From positions 63,200,285 through 63,264,284 of the forward strand of contig CM028377.1 of assembly GCA_013146195.2 (NCBI GenBank): 64,000 nt of DNA, in the 5' to 3' direction. Below are positions 23,601 through 35,900 of the stretch, piece by piece. The stretch is from Codonopsis lanceolata. Its lineage: Eukaryota; Streptophyta; Magnoliopsida; Asterales; Campanulaceae. The position numbers and the translations under genes are program-made. The notes under the pieces are model-generated. The model saw only the letters and a program-made list of their open reading frames with translations. It was not told the origin of the DNA and made no database searches. Every line of letters begins with the position of its first letter. Position 1 is the stretch's first letter.

Positions 23601-25219
23601 CATTGCGTTTCAAGTTTCCAGCATCCAACAATCAGACAGAATATGAAGCCTTGATCGCGGGACTTGAGCTCGCGCAAGATGTAGGGGTCCGAAAGGTGAT
23701 TGTTTATTGCGATTCACAGTTGGTCGTGAATCAAGTAAGAGGCGATTATGCTGTTCATCATCCAGTATTGGTTCGCTATTGTGCGATGGTGAAGGAGATT
23801 TTAAAGGACTTCGATTATTGGGAATTGGTGCGAATTGCTCGCGAGGATAATATGAGAGCAGATTATTTGTCCAAGATGGCCGAAGATGAAATTCAGTCTC
23901 TGCATCCAGGGGTTATGATTGAATATTTGGAGGTTCCTGTCATAGAAAAAGAGGTGATCATGGACATTGAGCCTGCTGCAAAGTGTTTGATAGATGACTT
24001 GAAGGCTTACATTGAGCAGGGGACCTTGCCCGAAGACAAGACGGAGGCTCGAACTATTCAGAAGCGGTCATGCCGGTATGTCATCTTGGATAACATACTT
24101 TACAGGCGGTCATACACCAGACCTTTGCTCAGATGTGTTCGACCAGAGATGACCGAGGGCATTTTGGGAGAAATTCATGAAGGAAAATGTGGAGGTCATC
24201 TTGGCCAAAGGTCTTTGGCAGAAAAAGTCTTAGCTGTAGGATTCTACTGGATTACTTTGAGGCGGGATGTGGAAATGTATGTTCGGCGTTGTGACAAGTA
24301 TCAATGTTATGCAGACATACCTCGTTTACCTTCTACCGAGCAGACTCATGTGGTGGCATCGTGGCCATTTGACATGTGGGGTATAGACCTTATTGCTCCA
24401 TTTCCATTGGCCCGTTCGAAGTTTAAGTATGCGGTGGTCGCTGTGGATTATTTTACTAAGTGGGTGGAGGCGAAGCCTTTGGCAACCATTAGCGAAGTCA
24501 ATATGATTGATTTCGTTCATAAACACATATGGTGCCGTTTTGGAGTTCCACGAGCAATAGTATCCGACCATGGGACTCAATTTTCAGAAAAATTCACTAA
24601 AGCATGCGAGCAGATGCGTATGAAGCATTGGCAGTCTTCGGTGGCATATCCATAGGGTAACGGGCAGGATGAGGCCGCTAACAAACAGGTCTTACATGTC
24701 CTCAAGCGAAACCTTGAAGACAAGGCAGGAAGATGGGTGGATGAATTACCTTCAGCCTTGTGGGTGGTCAGAACGACAGTTAGGGGTCCTACTGGAGAAA
24801 CAACTTTTTCAATGGCTTATGGATCTGAGGCCATGGCCCCGATAGAAATGTATTTGCCCAATCATAGGGTATTACATTATAATGTCGAATCCAACAGTAT
24901 AGCCCGAGCAGCTGATTTAGATCTGTTAGAAGAGAAGCGGTTGGAGTTCAAATTGCGAATGGCTAATTACAAACAGCGAGCAAAGGCCCACCACGATAAA
25001 AGGGTTCGTGGTCGATCATTTGTTGTGGGCGATTGGGTTCTCCGTAAGATTGAGGCAATAGGCCATCGAGCAGAATGGGGGAAACTTTCTCCAAATTAGG
25101 AAGGTCCTTTTCAGATTGCTAGAATTGTTAAGGAATGGACTTATATGCTACGAACAGAGGATGGAAGCGAGTTGAAACATCCATGGCATGCATATCACCT
25201 GAAGAAATATTATCGGTGA
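20640..25219 (+). pseudogene. gag-pol of Tat-type Ty3/gypsy element A2 (protease, RT, RNase H, second RNase H, integrase)
   Basis: One frame runs over 4.4 kb without frameshift but with eight stops (20801, 22379, 22811, 23000, 23129, 23300, 24653, 25097). In order: gag remnant with CAYHDDYEHTTEEC; protease with LVDTGA (21128-21145) and YNIILGVPS; a linker with three peptide repeats (21630-21860); reverse transcriptase with VYIDDMVV near 22630; RNase H near 23100-23390; a second RNase H with YVDGSAS near 23517, the mark of Tat elements; integrase with zinc region HEGKCGGH, where the second pair reads CDKYQC (Cys to Tyr), and core motifs GIDLIAPFP, SDHGTQF and GNGQDEAAN. The C-terminus ends LKKYYR. 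It copied element RNA to DNA and integrated it; now inactive. The 5' part is removed at the LINE junction. Confidence 0.9.
21630..21865 (+). repeat. Three-fold peptide repeat between protease and RT of A2
   Basis: Coding repeats about 90 bp apart give LPTLKSGGQAEQ, LSALELGGQVER and LSTLGSGGQAEQ within an acidic linker. This is unit expansion inside pol at a place that tolerates length change. Confidence 0.7.
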
Positions 25220-25364
25220 TTGGTAGTATGTAATTCATTTATCTCCTCCTTTTATTTTGCAAAGTGATAATGGAATGAATAAGTAGATGTGTTCAGCTTA
25301 TAACGTTTAATGCAAAGCTCAATTATACTTTTGGCGGGCAGGGAAGTTCTCTGGCCCGATGTGA

Positions 25365-25690
25365 AAGTTGGTGTTTGAGCAGGTTAATTTGTTCTCAATT
25401 ATTCTCTTTTACGAGCATAAACTATTTCTACTCGTGAAAAGGGTTGGTGTTCGAGTTAATTGCTTTTATTATTATTCTCGATTATTTTCTTTCATGAGCA
25501 TGAGCTATTTATGCTCGTGAAAAGAGTTGGTGTTCGAGTTAATTGCTTTTATTATTATTCTCGATTATTCTCTTTCACGAGAATGAGCTATCTATGCTCG
25601 TGAAAAGAGTTGGTGTTCGAGTTAATTGCTTTTCTTATTATTCATGATTATTCTCTTTCACGAGCATTGGTGTTCAAGATAGTTGATTCG
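25365..25690. repeat. 83-bp tandem array with hairpins between convergent genes of A2
   Basis: GTTGGTGTTCGAGTTAATTG recurs at 25443, 25526 and 25609, with partial copies on both sides. Each unit contains facing arms of type TTTCACGAGCAT and ATGCTCGTGAAA. The array lies between the stop of pol (25219, + strand) and the stop of the antisense gene (25862, - strand). Confidence 0.75.
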
Positions 25691-25861
25691 TAATGGAAAT
25701 AGTTTAAATGTTAGTTAGAATGCAAGCAGACAAAATATGAGCATTCATCGAAGCATTCAAACCATGAAGTAGCAAATATTACATGACAAAGAAAGATAAA
25801 TTGTTCAATTAACCAGAGACATTATTTCTGAGGAACTGAGGCACGCAGGCCAAGAAAAAGT

Positions 25862-28800
25862 CTAAGAGTCTGCAATAGTGATTTGATCGGTAGAAGGTTG
25901 AGCTGGGTCGACAACAGCGATTTGCTCGGTAGCAGGATCAGTGGGGATAGCAGCTTCATTCTCAGCTTCAATAATGATCACATCTTCGTTGGTGCCGGTA
26001 GATTGAAGGGCCAAAGTTTCATTTTCCTGAGCTTTCCCCATCCATATTTGGGTCATCAGCTCGGTTACAGTAGTTTCAGCAGTTGGAGGAGGCGTCCAGG
26101 TAGCTAACCCTTTCTGGGAGTCCAGCTCGGCCAAAGAGTTAAGCTCATCCACTGTATAAGGCACTAGGGCATGTCCTGGGCGAGCAAAGGGGCAGAAGGG
26201 GGTGTTGGTTCCCCATTTAGCAAGCTGGTCTGGTTGAATTTCAAGACCACTGCAAGCAAGCTGCCTCAGGACATGGTTTACCCCCTGCAAGAAAAATGGA
26301 TAAGCTTCCTCCTCAACAGCAGCCAGAAGTCCATCAGAGTTCTTGTAATCGGTGATGATCGCTTCTTTTTGTTGCTCATAAGCTTGGGATAGCTCGGTTC
26401 TCAGTTGCTTTTCTTTGTCACCGGCCTCTTTTTTGACTTTCTCCAGCTCGTTGGTTGCTGCCCGGAGATCTTTTCTCACTTGAGTTATGTTATTGAGGGC
26501 AGATTCCTCAGATTTTTTAGAGAAAGTGAGGTGGGCTTCGAGGACCTTCTTTTCCTCTTCCAGCTTGGAGAGTTCAGTGACTTTGGCTGTCAAGTTTTCC
26601 TCACTCTCCTTAAGCTCACTCTTGAGGGAGTTGAATTGTTCTTCTAGTTGTAGACACCCCAATTTCGTACCCCTGGTATGTGACTCTGACATGTGATATC
26701 AAGAACTGTTCAAGCTTAACAAATGTCAAGTTACAGGAGTTGAAAATGCGAAAGGCAAAGCAGGATGCGCAAAACAGTAAATCGCGATGGGTGAAAGTGC
26801 CAAAAATGGAACTTAAACAGTAGCATGGCGCGGCCAAAAAGCAAGGTGGGCGCCGTGCCATGCCATAGAGGAGTCGGTGCCAAGGGGGCTATTGTAGCTC
26901 TCAGACTTAACGCATTGTGCAAATCACGAAGGCTGCTGTACAAACGGATGGAGCAGGTTGAGGGAATTTATAATTCCCGATGAGTCCTCCTCTCCACCTA
27001 TAAATTAAAGTGCTAGGCTCCCTCTTCAAACACCAATTTCATCCGCGAAGAAATGCTGTGAAAAATTATCCGCGTCTCAACAACGCCGAGTTTTAGTGAG
27101 AGGCGAGAGATAGGTGTATGTAGCCCACCAAAGCTTCCAAACCCCGTCCAAACTCCGCCAAAACACAAATCCACCGATTAAAGGTGATCCCTAGCCTTAT
27201 AGTTAGGTATCCACCCTACTTCCCTGGCACAAAATCCAAAAAGTAAGCCGTTACTCTGCCCGAGTTATGAGCTGAAAAACACAAAAAGTAAGCCGTTATT
27301 CCGCCCAACCAAAAAGGCCAAAACTTTCCAAAAGAAGTTGTCATTCTGCCCGAGTGAACAAGCCAAAATCATCCAGAATAAGCAGTCATTCTGCCCGAAT
27401 CAAAACAACAACAACACAACAACAATAACAAAAGACTCCCACTCCCTTAAGGACAAAGCGATCACACTACCGCTTTAAAAGGTAATAGCCTTTAAGGGCG
27501 TTTTTTATTTATTATTAAAATTATTATTTAAATCCGGCCCAATGTAGCCAATATAAGCCATTGTGCTGCCCGGATTAGATTAGGAAATATTATGTAAAAG
27601 AGCCGTTATAATGACCAAATATTTTTAAATATATTTGTAATTATTGTAAGGAAATGGCTGCAAGTCCGTAAATAATGTAGCCACGGATGTATTTGTTTAA
27701 TTTTCCTGTCTTTTAATGTTTTATTTATCTGCTAAATAAATATAACAATAAGCATACTTTAGCCAAAAAACTATTTTTGAGACCGAAAGGGCGAGTTGGG
27801 TGCCTAGCACCTTCCCAACTCGTAACTTAGCCTCCGAACCCGTTTTTTTTTTCTCTGGTTTTTTTTTTTTTTTTTTGGTTTTGCTTTATTTTGTCTTAAA
27901 ATAAAGATGGCGACTCTAAAACTTTTTGGATCCAGTAGGGCCTCGCAGCATCTCTTTCTTGCACTTTTCCGTTTTCCCCTAAAAAAGGGAAAATGGGAAT
28001 GAAAGGGTGGTGTATTCCCATATCCTGGTATCCCCTAAAAAAGGGATAACTTGATGCGGGAAACCCAAAGCTCCCATAGTGATACGAAATGGTCCATAAG
28101 GCTATTTTTAATAAAATCCATAGTGGGGGCGTCACAACATCCTTTTTTGCACTTTTCCGTTTTCCCCTAAAAAAGGGAGAATGAGAATGAAAGGGTGATT
28201 CATTCCCATATCCTGGTATCCCCTAAAAAATGGATAACTTGATGCGGGAAACCCAAAGTTCCCATATTGGATCAAAAATCCACTCAAATCAACCGAGGTG
28301 CATTCCAACGCGCTATTCTAGACAGCACTCATTTCGCACTTTTGATTTCGTCTTCCCTTAAAAAAGGGAGGGTGGAACGAGAGCAGTGGATGTCCCACAT
28401 CTGCACATACGCGTACCCCTATCCAAGGGCGTGCGGGGCGCGGGCGCACGACCCGGGCGACCCACACTAGTGTGTTCTTCTCTGAGGATAGTGAGCTGGA
28501 GGATTTTAGGTTGTCGATCAGACGATCATAGAGTAGCTCGGTTTTGTTCGCCATCTGAAATAAAAGGCAAGAAAGTAAGAAAGGAATAATAATGAGGGAT
28601 TCAATTTTCCTTGTAAAGATGAGGAAGTTATTTACCTCAGTCATGCACATCCTAATCTCACCGATCAGGACAGAGCTAGGGAGCTCAGTGCTCCTCCGAC
28701 GAATGCCAATGTGGCGAAGCCTCTTCACCATCCCTAATCCGACAGTAGCCGCGTGCCCGCCTCATTTATTAGTATTCAAGTTGCTCAAGTCAGGCACGTT

Positions 28801-30380
28801 AGCTATCTCAGCTATAAGTTTGGCCGCGAGCTCGCGGGATTCAGGCATTTCAAAATTCTCCCTTTGCCAGATGGGAGCTTGCGAGCTAGAAGCCTCGGCC
28901 GGCTCGCTTTGATCAGTTCGTGATCGTGTTATTCTTTCAGGAAGGGAAATTGGGGCAGGCCTTTTTTTGTTGATGTGGTTGAAGAGGTGCAGCTAGTGCA
29001 AGAATGGTTATGGCAGCTGGAGTAGGAGCGACTATGGTAGCTTGATTGGTCTCGGGCGCTCGGATAGATCCTCGGCCAGCATTTGTAGCAGGGATAGTAG
29101 GGAGGCGAGCGAGTTGCTGCCCGGCCATTTGGGTGTTCCTTCCCATGGCACCTCTCCTCATGGCCTGGAGAAAGCGCTTAGAATCCTCCAATTGCCTCAT
29201 ATCTGCAAGATGAATTATGAAAGGAGGTTAGAAGTTGTAATTGAAATCGAAAGTAATAAAAGTGGAGAATAAATTTATACAGACCAGAAACAGAGAAAAC
29301 AGGGGTGCAGTTTCTTCCGGCCTGCTCGTAGTCCGGGCATTCACTTGGGAATCTTCCCCCATGGCAATTGCCCCAGTATGGGTGTGGTGTTTCAGCTTCC
29401 AAGATAGTTCGGGGCTCATGGCCTTCGACGGGCCAGCTGATTATTCCTGCTTCCCGTAGTAAGGCGGGGTCAGAGGTTAAGGCTGTCAAGTCTAACACCC
29501 AATCTTGCCCGTTTTTGCCTTCTTTCACACCAAGCAGTTTTCGGAAAGCTCGAGCGAGCAATGGTTCGCCTGCTCGAAAGGCATTCTTATCGTATTTGGC
29601 AACGATTAGGTTTTCAAGGTAGGGAGCAAAAGGCCAGCCTACTCGGGACTCTACGAGCAAGGCTTTTGAGTCCCATGCATTAACTTTATTGGGGCTATCA
29701 GACAAAAGCTTAAAATAATTTGGGTTGGAGCGACCAGTGATGCGCCCACTTTTCTTATCCATGGAGAAAAGAAAGAATTTCCTAAAGAGAGCCATACTGG
29801 GCTCAAAGCTAAGTAATCTACAAGCTACAATGTATGCGACCAGGAATCTAACGGTTGTGAGGGTTAGGTCGCAAGGTAAGGCGTTGTTTATCAGGAGGAA
29901 TTCAGTAAAAAAAACGATCTAAGGGGAGTCTAAGGCCGACTAAAAAGAAATCAAAATAAAAGACCATCCGGTCTCCCTGAAAATTGTGCCCGGCTTCTTC
30001 GATATCTAGGTCGAATGCCCTAACTCGGTAATTCTTGGGATCCATACCCAAAGAATAGAACCAACCGGAGACCTCATCCTCGGTGGTTAGGTCATCCCAT
30101 TTAATCAGGGGGGTGTCAGTGGAAGCAATCTGTTTGCCTTTGTGAAAATTTTGGTTTTGTTCAGCTCGTGGCCTGCTCGAGCTGGGGAGATTGTCTGTTG
30201 CTTGCTCGGTTATGATTCTACGGATCCGAGGGCGTCTCTGGTGAACAAGGGGAATCTCCTCTCGCTCGGTTTCTTCAGAGCTTGAGGATCATGTGTCCGG
30301 ACTCTCTTCATTCTCTGGGGGGCTCCATGGTCGTAGGCCCGTCCTTCGATCTCAGATGAGGTTTCGTCACCAGAAGACAT
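25862..30380 (-). pseudogene. Antisense gene of retrotransposon A2 (Transposase_28-like plus coiled coil), interrupted by solo LTR B2
   Basis: The ATG at 30378-30380 directly follows a CTGTAGG acceptor. Exon 1 carries the Transposase_28-like domain: GWFYSLGMDPKNYRV, FLVGLRLPLD, MALFRKFFLFSMDKKSGR, VGWPFAPYL. Frames break near 30300 and in a poly-A/T run near 29910. Intron 29203-29284 leads to exon 2 (MRQLEDSKRFLQAMRRG, later MPESRELAAKLIAEI); intron 28555-28635 leads to exon 3, a coiled coil beginning MANKTELLYDRLIDNLKSS. Exon 3 is interrupted by B2 at 28466/26649 and resumes with LEEQFNSLKSELKESEENL, then the conserved tail with VPYTVDELNSLA, ending at 25862. Intron places match A1 and A3. 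Function unknown; antisense to gag-pol and convergent with it. Confidence 0.8.
26649..28466 (+). mobile_element. Solo LTR B2 (family B) with 5-bp target duplication
   Basis: An 1818-bp LTR starts TGTAGACACCCC and ends GGGCGACCCACA, flanked by CTAGT at 26644-26648 and 28467-28471. Both flanks are A2 antisense exon 3, so this is a clean insertion followed by LTR-LTR recombination. A likely TATAAATT lies at 26999. It holds a 186-bp tandem pair (27955-28265) and several TCATTCTGCCCGA-type repeats (27245-27400). It aligns with the reverse LTR at 8885-10685. Confidence 0.9.
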
Positions 30381-30966
30381 CCTACAGGAATCGAGGAATA
30401 TATGTTAAACCTTGCTCTGGGGAACAAGCAAAAGCAATTAAGTAGGAACCCATGGCAAGCAAGGGTTTATCCTTAAACCAGTGAACGGGGCACTGGCCAA
30501 AATATTCCTCGATCCCAACCGGGGAAATCGGCTAAGTTTACATAGTGCTTAAGGGTATGAAGTGTTCAAAGGGGGAAACCAGAATAGTTTAGATGAAGGT
30601 GAAAAGAGATTGTGAACCCTAGTTTCAGACGAGTTGATTGAAACGAATATTTAAACCCAGAAAAGTATTGTGGACCTTAAACGCGGGGTTTAAGTAGATT
30701 AAAATCGAAGATACAGAAGGAAAAGAAGAAAGTGTTATGGATTTGGAGACCATACATGTTAATGTTGAACGAATCGATGAAAATTCTAAAGATTCTTGGA
30801 AAAGATTGTTGAAACTGATGCAGATTACGCTTGAGAGTTCTGAAGATCTTCGTTGCAAACTTGGAAAGTAGAAATGAGGATGATTGCATGTGTCTTCGGC
30901 TTCTCACGAACTTTGTTCTTACGAATTTTGAAGGCGATAAAAGTTCAAAATGAAAAAGAAGTTTTG

Positions 30967-30974
30967 CTTTTATA
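30967..30974 (-). promoter_or_regulatory. TATA box of the A2 antisense gene
   Basis: TATAAAAG on the minus strand, about 590 bases before the antisense ATG at 30380. The equivalent sites are at 2434-2441 (A1) and 5193-5200 (A3). Confidence 0.6.
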
Positions 30975-31207
30975 CCGGTTGGCAACCGTCGCTTGGGAAT
31001 TTCTCATCATTGCAACTCAAAAATCGAGGCAGCATTTAATGTCCTATGGGGAAGCGAACCCATGTAAGTGCGCAGGCAGCGGATGACGACTCGTATCCCT
31101 AAAAGCCCTTTTGGTTGGCGTCCACTTTAAATTTTGATCGAGGGCAACTCGATGTACTTGTGGAAACCCGCATTTTAAGGAGTGATTTGACTAGAAGATT
31201 TGTAATT

Positions 31208-31256
31208 CTCCTCGCTCCGAGCATAAATACTTGGTGAGCAAGGAGAAGGGGGCTAC
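31208..31256 (+). promoter_or_regulatory. Hairpin plus polypurine tract before the A2 3' LTR
   Basis: CTCCT (31208-31212) and AGGAG (31241-31245) enclose CGAGCAT and ATACTTGG. The purine tract AGGAGAAGGGGG abuts the LTR start at 31257. Same layout as A1, A3 and A4. Confidence 0.65.
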
Positions 31257-31901
31257 TGAGCTGCCCGACCCAATAAGCCCAAAGCATGGGTCATGTGTTT
31301 GGCACGAGGTTGTCATTCATAGTCAATACACGAGCATCCTAAAGTCAAAGGTATGAAGGAAATATTGAATGGCTTTTAAAATATACCGGGAGCTGGGTTT
31401 TAACCTTCAGCGGGTAAGAGTATGAGCGAGCTGGGGGCTTAACCAGCGAGCATAAACATATAGCGAGCAAGATATGTCATGCTCGTCCATTAAAGAACTA
31501 TTGTTAATGAGGGACGGTTATGTCCGAAAAACTCTCCATGTTACCGTTGTGATGAATGAGACAGTTGATGGGGCAATTAATATGCCCGCCATTTATGCCA
31601 TGAATATTAATGGGCAGTTATGATCAGTTATTCTCTCCGGCAAACAGCTATAAAAACCCCTCACAATATAGGAGGGAGGTATGTGATTTTTCTAACTTGC
31701 CTAAACTCTGCCAAATTATACACTCTCTTGCGTACTTGTGCTAATTCTCACGTCGGAGGGCTGTTGCAGGGAGTGCCCCTGCTTAGTTCACAGTCTTCTT
31801 GATTTACTTGCAGAGTTGGGCCTTAAAGATAAATGATACGTTGAAAGCCAGGTATCAAATTGAAAGAGTCCAGTGCATCTTGGAGGATTTTGGACGCATC
31901 A
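31257..31901 (+). mobile_element. 3' LTR of Tat-type element A2
   Basis: This 645-bp LTR begins TGAGCTGCCCGACCC and ends GGACGCATCA, closely matching A1. TATAAAAA at 31649-31656 is the likely promoter. The right flank is AGTAA; the 5' LTR is missing, so the target duplication is unchecked. Confidence 0.85.
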
Positions 31902-33398
31902 AGTAACAATAGAAACAATTAAATTATTATAACCATCGAAGAGTTTAATAATCTAATTATAATGTCCGAAGGTTATATTATTATTATTATTACAAACAAA
32001 ATGTATCCTATATTATACTCATGCGGAGCGCATGCTACATAACTAATAACACTTAAGATAATATAATGTTACAAGTTGAGACGTAAGACATATTATCTCG
32101 ATTTCTAAATTATTGTAAATTTTTTTGTTCGTTCTTTGAGACGACACGTTTTAAAACTTTTCCCTCTTATGAAAACACTTAATTATCATTTTTGCTTTTA
32201 TTTTTTCTAACTATTTTAATAATAGCCCACTACCGATGAGCTTTAAAAAAAACTACATCAATATTTATAATATAGTCAATTAGTCTTTCTTAATTTGTGT
32301 GCCCATTCAAAAAGGATAATTATTTAGGAACACAGGGAATACTTTCTTTTTTCGATTACCTCGGCATACATGCATAGAGCTATCCACATTTAGATTTTTA
32401 GTAATTTTCTCATATTTGTCAAAGTGAAACATAGTGGAATCAATTCATATAGCTTCAAGTTGAGAGGCACTTTCTTCCTCATCATCTTTCTAAATAGATC
32501 TGCCCAAACGGTTTCCAGTTCGATCCGTTAATCGAATCGGCCATATGAGCTGAACCGTAAAAACCGAACCGTCCAATGAGCCATAACTGAGGGTTCACCG
32601 GTCCGGTTCCGGTTCCTCCAAAACAGAAAAAGTGAGCTAGCGGATCTGAACCGTGAAATCGTGTACCGGTGGTTCCAACGGATCAATTTTTTTAAAAAAA
32701 CAACTAGCAGATGGGACGACCGAGATTCGCTGAGAATGGACGGCCCAGATTGAAGGAAATTGGCAAAGCAGTCACAAGACCATTTGGTGTGGTTTTCGAT
32801 GAAATGTTTTTTTTCTTCCTACTTTACCAACCTATAAATGCTCCCACTTGTTCTAATATTTTTTTCCACGCCTCTTCTCTCTAATTCTCTCAAATCTTTT
32901 CATCTCTCAATTCTCAAACTCTTCATCTCTCGAGTCTCAAGCTCCTACTCTCCAATTTTCTAGTAAGGTCACTAATTAATTTTTATTAATTACCTTTTTA
33001 AATTGTAATTATATAAAATATTTATTAAGTAATCTAAATTATATTAATTAAGTTTTAAATTATTTATAATATTATTAAGTATTATTATTTAACTTATTAG
33101 TTATTAACTTTAATATTAAAGTACTTTAATACTTCATCCGTTCTAGACAAAGAGTTCACTTAAAAAAATTTAAGCATAAAAGTGTTACTTTATTACTAAT
33201 GAACGGCTTTGAATCGTCTATCACACTCTCTGTCACATTCCCTGTCTCATTGAATCTCGGCCGTAAACGTTCCTTGTTATTTTAGTCAGTCTTCTTTTTA
33301 TCAAAAAAAACATGTGGGGGTGAGCTTCAATGAGATAGAGGATGTGACAGAGAATGAGATAGATGATTTGAAGCCCTAATGAACTACTAAAAGTGTTA
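31902..33398. other. Non-coding stretch with MITE-like and GGTTC-rich remnants
   Basis: No gene. About 32095-32335 looks like a decayed Stowaway-type MITE (right end ATTTAGGAACACAGGGA). A GGTTC/GAACC-rich piece (32510-32690) resembles subterminal repeats of plant hAT elements and could belong to the hAT transposase at 33816. The rest is AT-rich. Confidence 0.4.
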
Positions 33399-33576
33399 CT
33401 CCCTCCGTTTCAGGCAAAAAATCCACTATTTCATTTTTGGATATTTCACTTTAAGAGTCCACTTTCAAAAATTAAAACATAAAAATGTCATTTTATTACT
33501 AATGAATTACTAAAAATATAATTTTCTTAAAAAATTTGACTTTCAAACGAGGACTATTTGCCAGGAACGGAGGGAG
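33399..33576. mobile_element. Stowaway-like MITE
   Basis: The terminal inverted repeats are CTCCCTCCGTTTC and its complement GGAACGGAGGGAG, with TA on both sides (33397-33398 and 33577-33578). The 178-bp size and the ends fit Stowaway (Tc1/mariner). A partial second right end lies at 33580-33635. Confidence 0.8.
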
Positions 33577-33815
33577 TATTTTCTTAAAAAAATTGACTTT
33601 CAAACGGGGACTCTTGCCCGAAACGGAGGTAGTATTTATTAATTAGCTTTTACTATTATACTTACAAGTTATTAATTTTACCTTTATACTTACTAGTCAT
33701 TAAATTATATTAATTATGTTTTAAATTATCTATAATATTATTAACCATGTTTTATTAGATATAAAAAAAATTAAATTTTATACTACAAAAAAATCTATTC
33801 TTCTCGATCCGACAT

Positions 33816-35400
33816 GAACAAGGGAAAGGGAAAAGCTACCCAAGCCCCAAGCTGAAAAGAGTGATTCCACTAAAGGCTTGTCTGGTATCACGTTTTGGGC
33901 CAAAACGCACCAAAACGTGGTGTAAAACGGGAATAATTTTGTTGCAATGTTGCATTATGAAGCACTCCATTTTTAAAATGGAAGCCTTTTTACACCGCTA
34001 TGTCCAGGCCAAGTTCTCTAAACGCTGAAAACAAAACTCTAACTCTCTCGGTAGTGGACCAAAGTACCCCGCTTGGATTGTAAAACAGAAAAGAGAATCG
34101 AACCTTGAAGAACTGTCGATAATGCTTCGATTCCTTTGCAGCATAGGAGAGATGAGCACAATGTTGATGTCGATTACATGAAATGCCAACGAAATTGAAG
34201 TTTAATTAAAGATAAAAAGACTAATTAAAGAGAGAGGCGAGAGAATTCGAAGGTAGCCACATAGGATTTGGTCGGAGGAGTAAGACGGGTACATGGAAGG
34301 GTTTTCTTTTTTCCTCTTTACTCTGTGGTAGAGAGCGACTGAGAGACAGATAGGGGGCCTTTATTTAGTTCAAATAGAATAGACTAATAATGTAGTATAT
34401 TATGATATATACCCCTTTTCCATGGTCCCACCAAAGAAGTGTAATTAAATGATGACAAACTTATTTAATTACACTAATAATGTAGTTTTTTTCTTAACCA
34501 ATTTTATAAAAATTTGTTAAGAAAAATCGATCAAATACTTCTATTACTATATATTTAAAGCCATATGTATGAAATTAAAAGCAAGACCTAATGTTTTTAA
34601 AAGGGTAAAACTGTCAATTTTGCAACTACTTAATTTACAAAACTAACGTTTTACAATGGTATCCCAAATATGTTTATAAGAAAAAAGTTGCATTTTGAAA
34701 ACGGACCCTAAATCATCCTCTATTCCCACTTGATGATAGTGTTTGGAAAAATTTAGATACGCCAATCACTTTTGTCAAAAGTGAAGACGAATTTGATACA
34801 AACAACCAAATGGGTGATGAGCTGGTAAATCCCTCAATCCACACCTTCGAAACTCATCCTCGTACCCAAGAGAGTATCATTTAAATCGAAGGTGAAACAA
34901 TAAGAGGTCGAGCTCAAGGTGGCACTCGAGCTCGAACAACGGGACAATCCAATATATTCACAATGCATTATACAAAAACGCATCTTGAAGGTAAAAAACT
35001 TCTAGTCACTGACAACTATTGCAACGCCCCATTCTCCTTCAAAACTAGAAATGGATACATGACGTAAAACAAGCACATAACGAACAAGCATCCCGATAAG
35101 GTTGGAATGGATCAAGGTCAAACACAACTCCAAGGAGGTACTGGTTCATCACAACAATGTACTTCTTCTCTATTTAAATTTAATGAAACTACTTACAGAA
35201 GACAAATGGTAAATTGTATTGCTGCTAGAGGTTTACCGTTTAATTTTGTAAATAACAGTTTATGGTCCAATTTTGCACAATTAGTTTTGAATCCCGCCGC
35301 TAAAGAACTTTATAGGAATATGACTACTTGTGATACAAAAATTGCAATGCTAGAAGGTAAATGTTTATTAGCTAATACGTTTTTAGATTTATTGCATTAG
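33816..35400 (+). pseudogene. hAT transposase, N-terminal part (BED zinc finger), interrupted
   Basis: The start MNKGKGKATQAP at 33816 is followed by a Tourist-like insertion (33874-34708). From about 34732 one frame runs to 35400 with two stops. It includes a BED-like finger (DNYCNAPFSFKTRNGY followed by NKHITNKHPDKV) and a hAT-type segment (GLPFNFVNNSLWSNFAQLVLNP). The middle and C-terminal parts continue at 40470-41913. The transposase would cut and paste its element; this copy is dead. Confidence 0.7.
33874..34708. mobile_element. Tourist-like (PIF/Harbinger) non-autonomous element in the hAT gene
   Basis: The ends are AGGCTTGTCTGGTATCACG and the complement of GAAAACGGACCC, with TAA on both sides (33871-33873, 34709-34711). 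It interrupts the hAT transposase just after its N-terminal codons. About 34000-34200 has a different, less AT-rich composition and could be captured DNA. The end consensus is shared with the MITE at 59327-59635. Confidence 0.65.
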
Positions 35401-35900
35401 TTTCAATATGTGTCGATATTTGGAGTGATTAGTAGGGTTCACGTGCGTTGCACGTGATAGTAATGATTTTTTTAAGTGATTTGCTGGTTTCTTCATTTTT
35501 TTTTTGTTTATTTTTAATTATTTGATTCTTTTTATATTTTAATCTTTATAGTTTTTGAGACTTATAAATTGTTGTTGTGTGTTTAGTTTTTCTAATACTT
35601 TGTTTTTCGGTCATTTATAATGTATGCTTTTAGTCATTGTATATTTAGTAACTTATCATATACATTTGTCTTTTTTATTTGTTATTTTTAAATTTCTTTT
35701 TTAATACCAAACATGAATTCATTCACTTTTATCGGTGTGTGAATTGAAAACAATTCAAACACACTAACTTATATAAGCATGATTTTGGAAACTTTGCTTA
35801 TGTCATTTCTGGAATTTATGACTCCCTTTAGAAAACAATATATTTTATTAGAGAAATCAAACTCTCAATCTCAAAGTATATACTTACACTGAAAAAAAAA

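Noticed and set aside
20828..25219. Using the stops in the A2 pol frame as programmed readthrough sites
   Set aside because: Eight stops scattered through conserved domains, some at invariant residues, indicate decay, not recoding.
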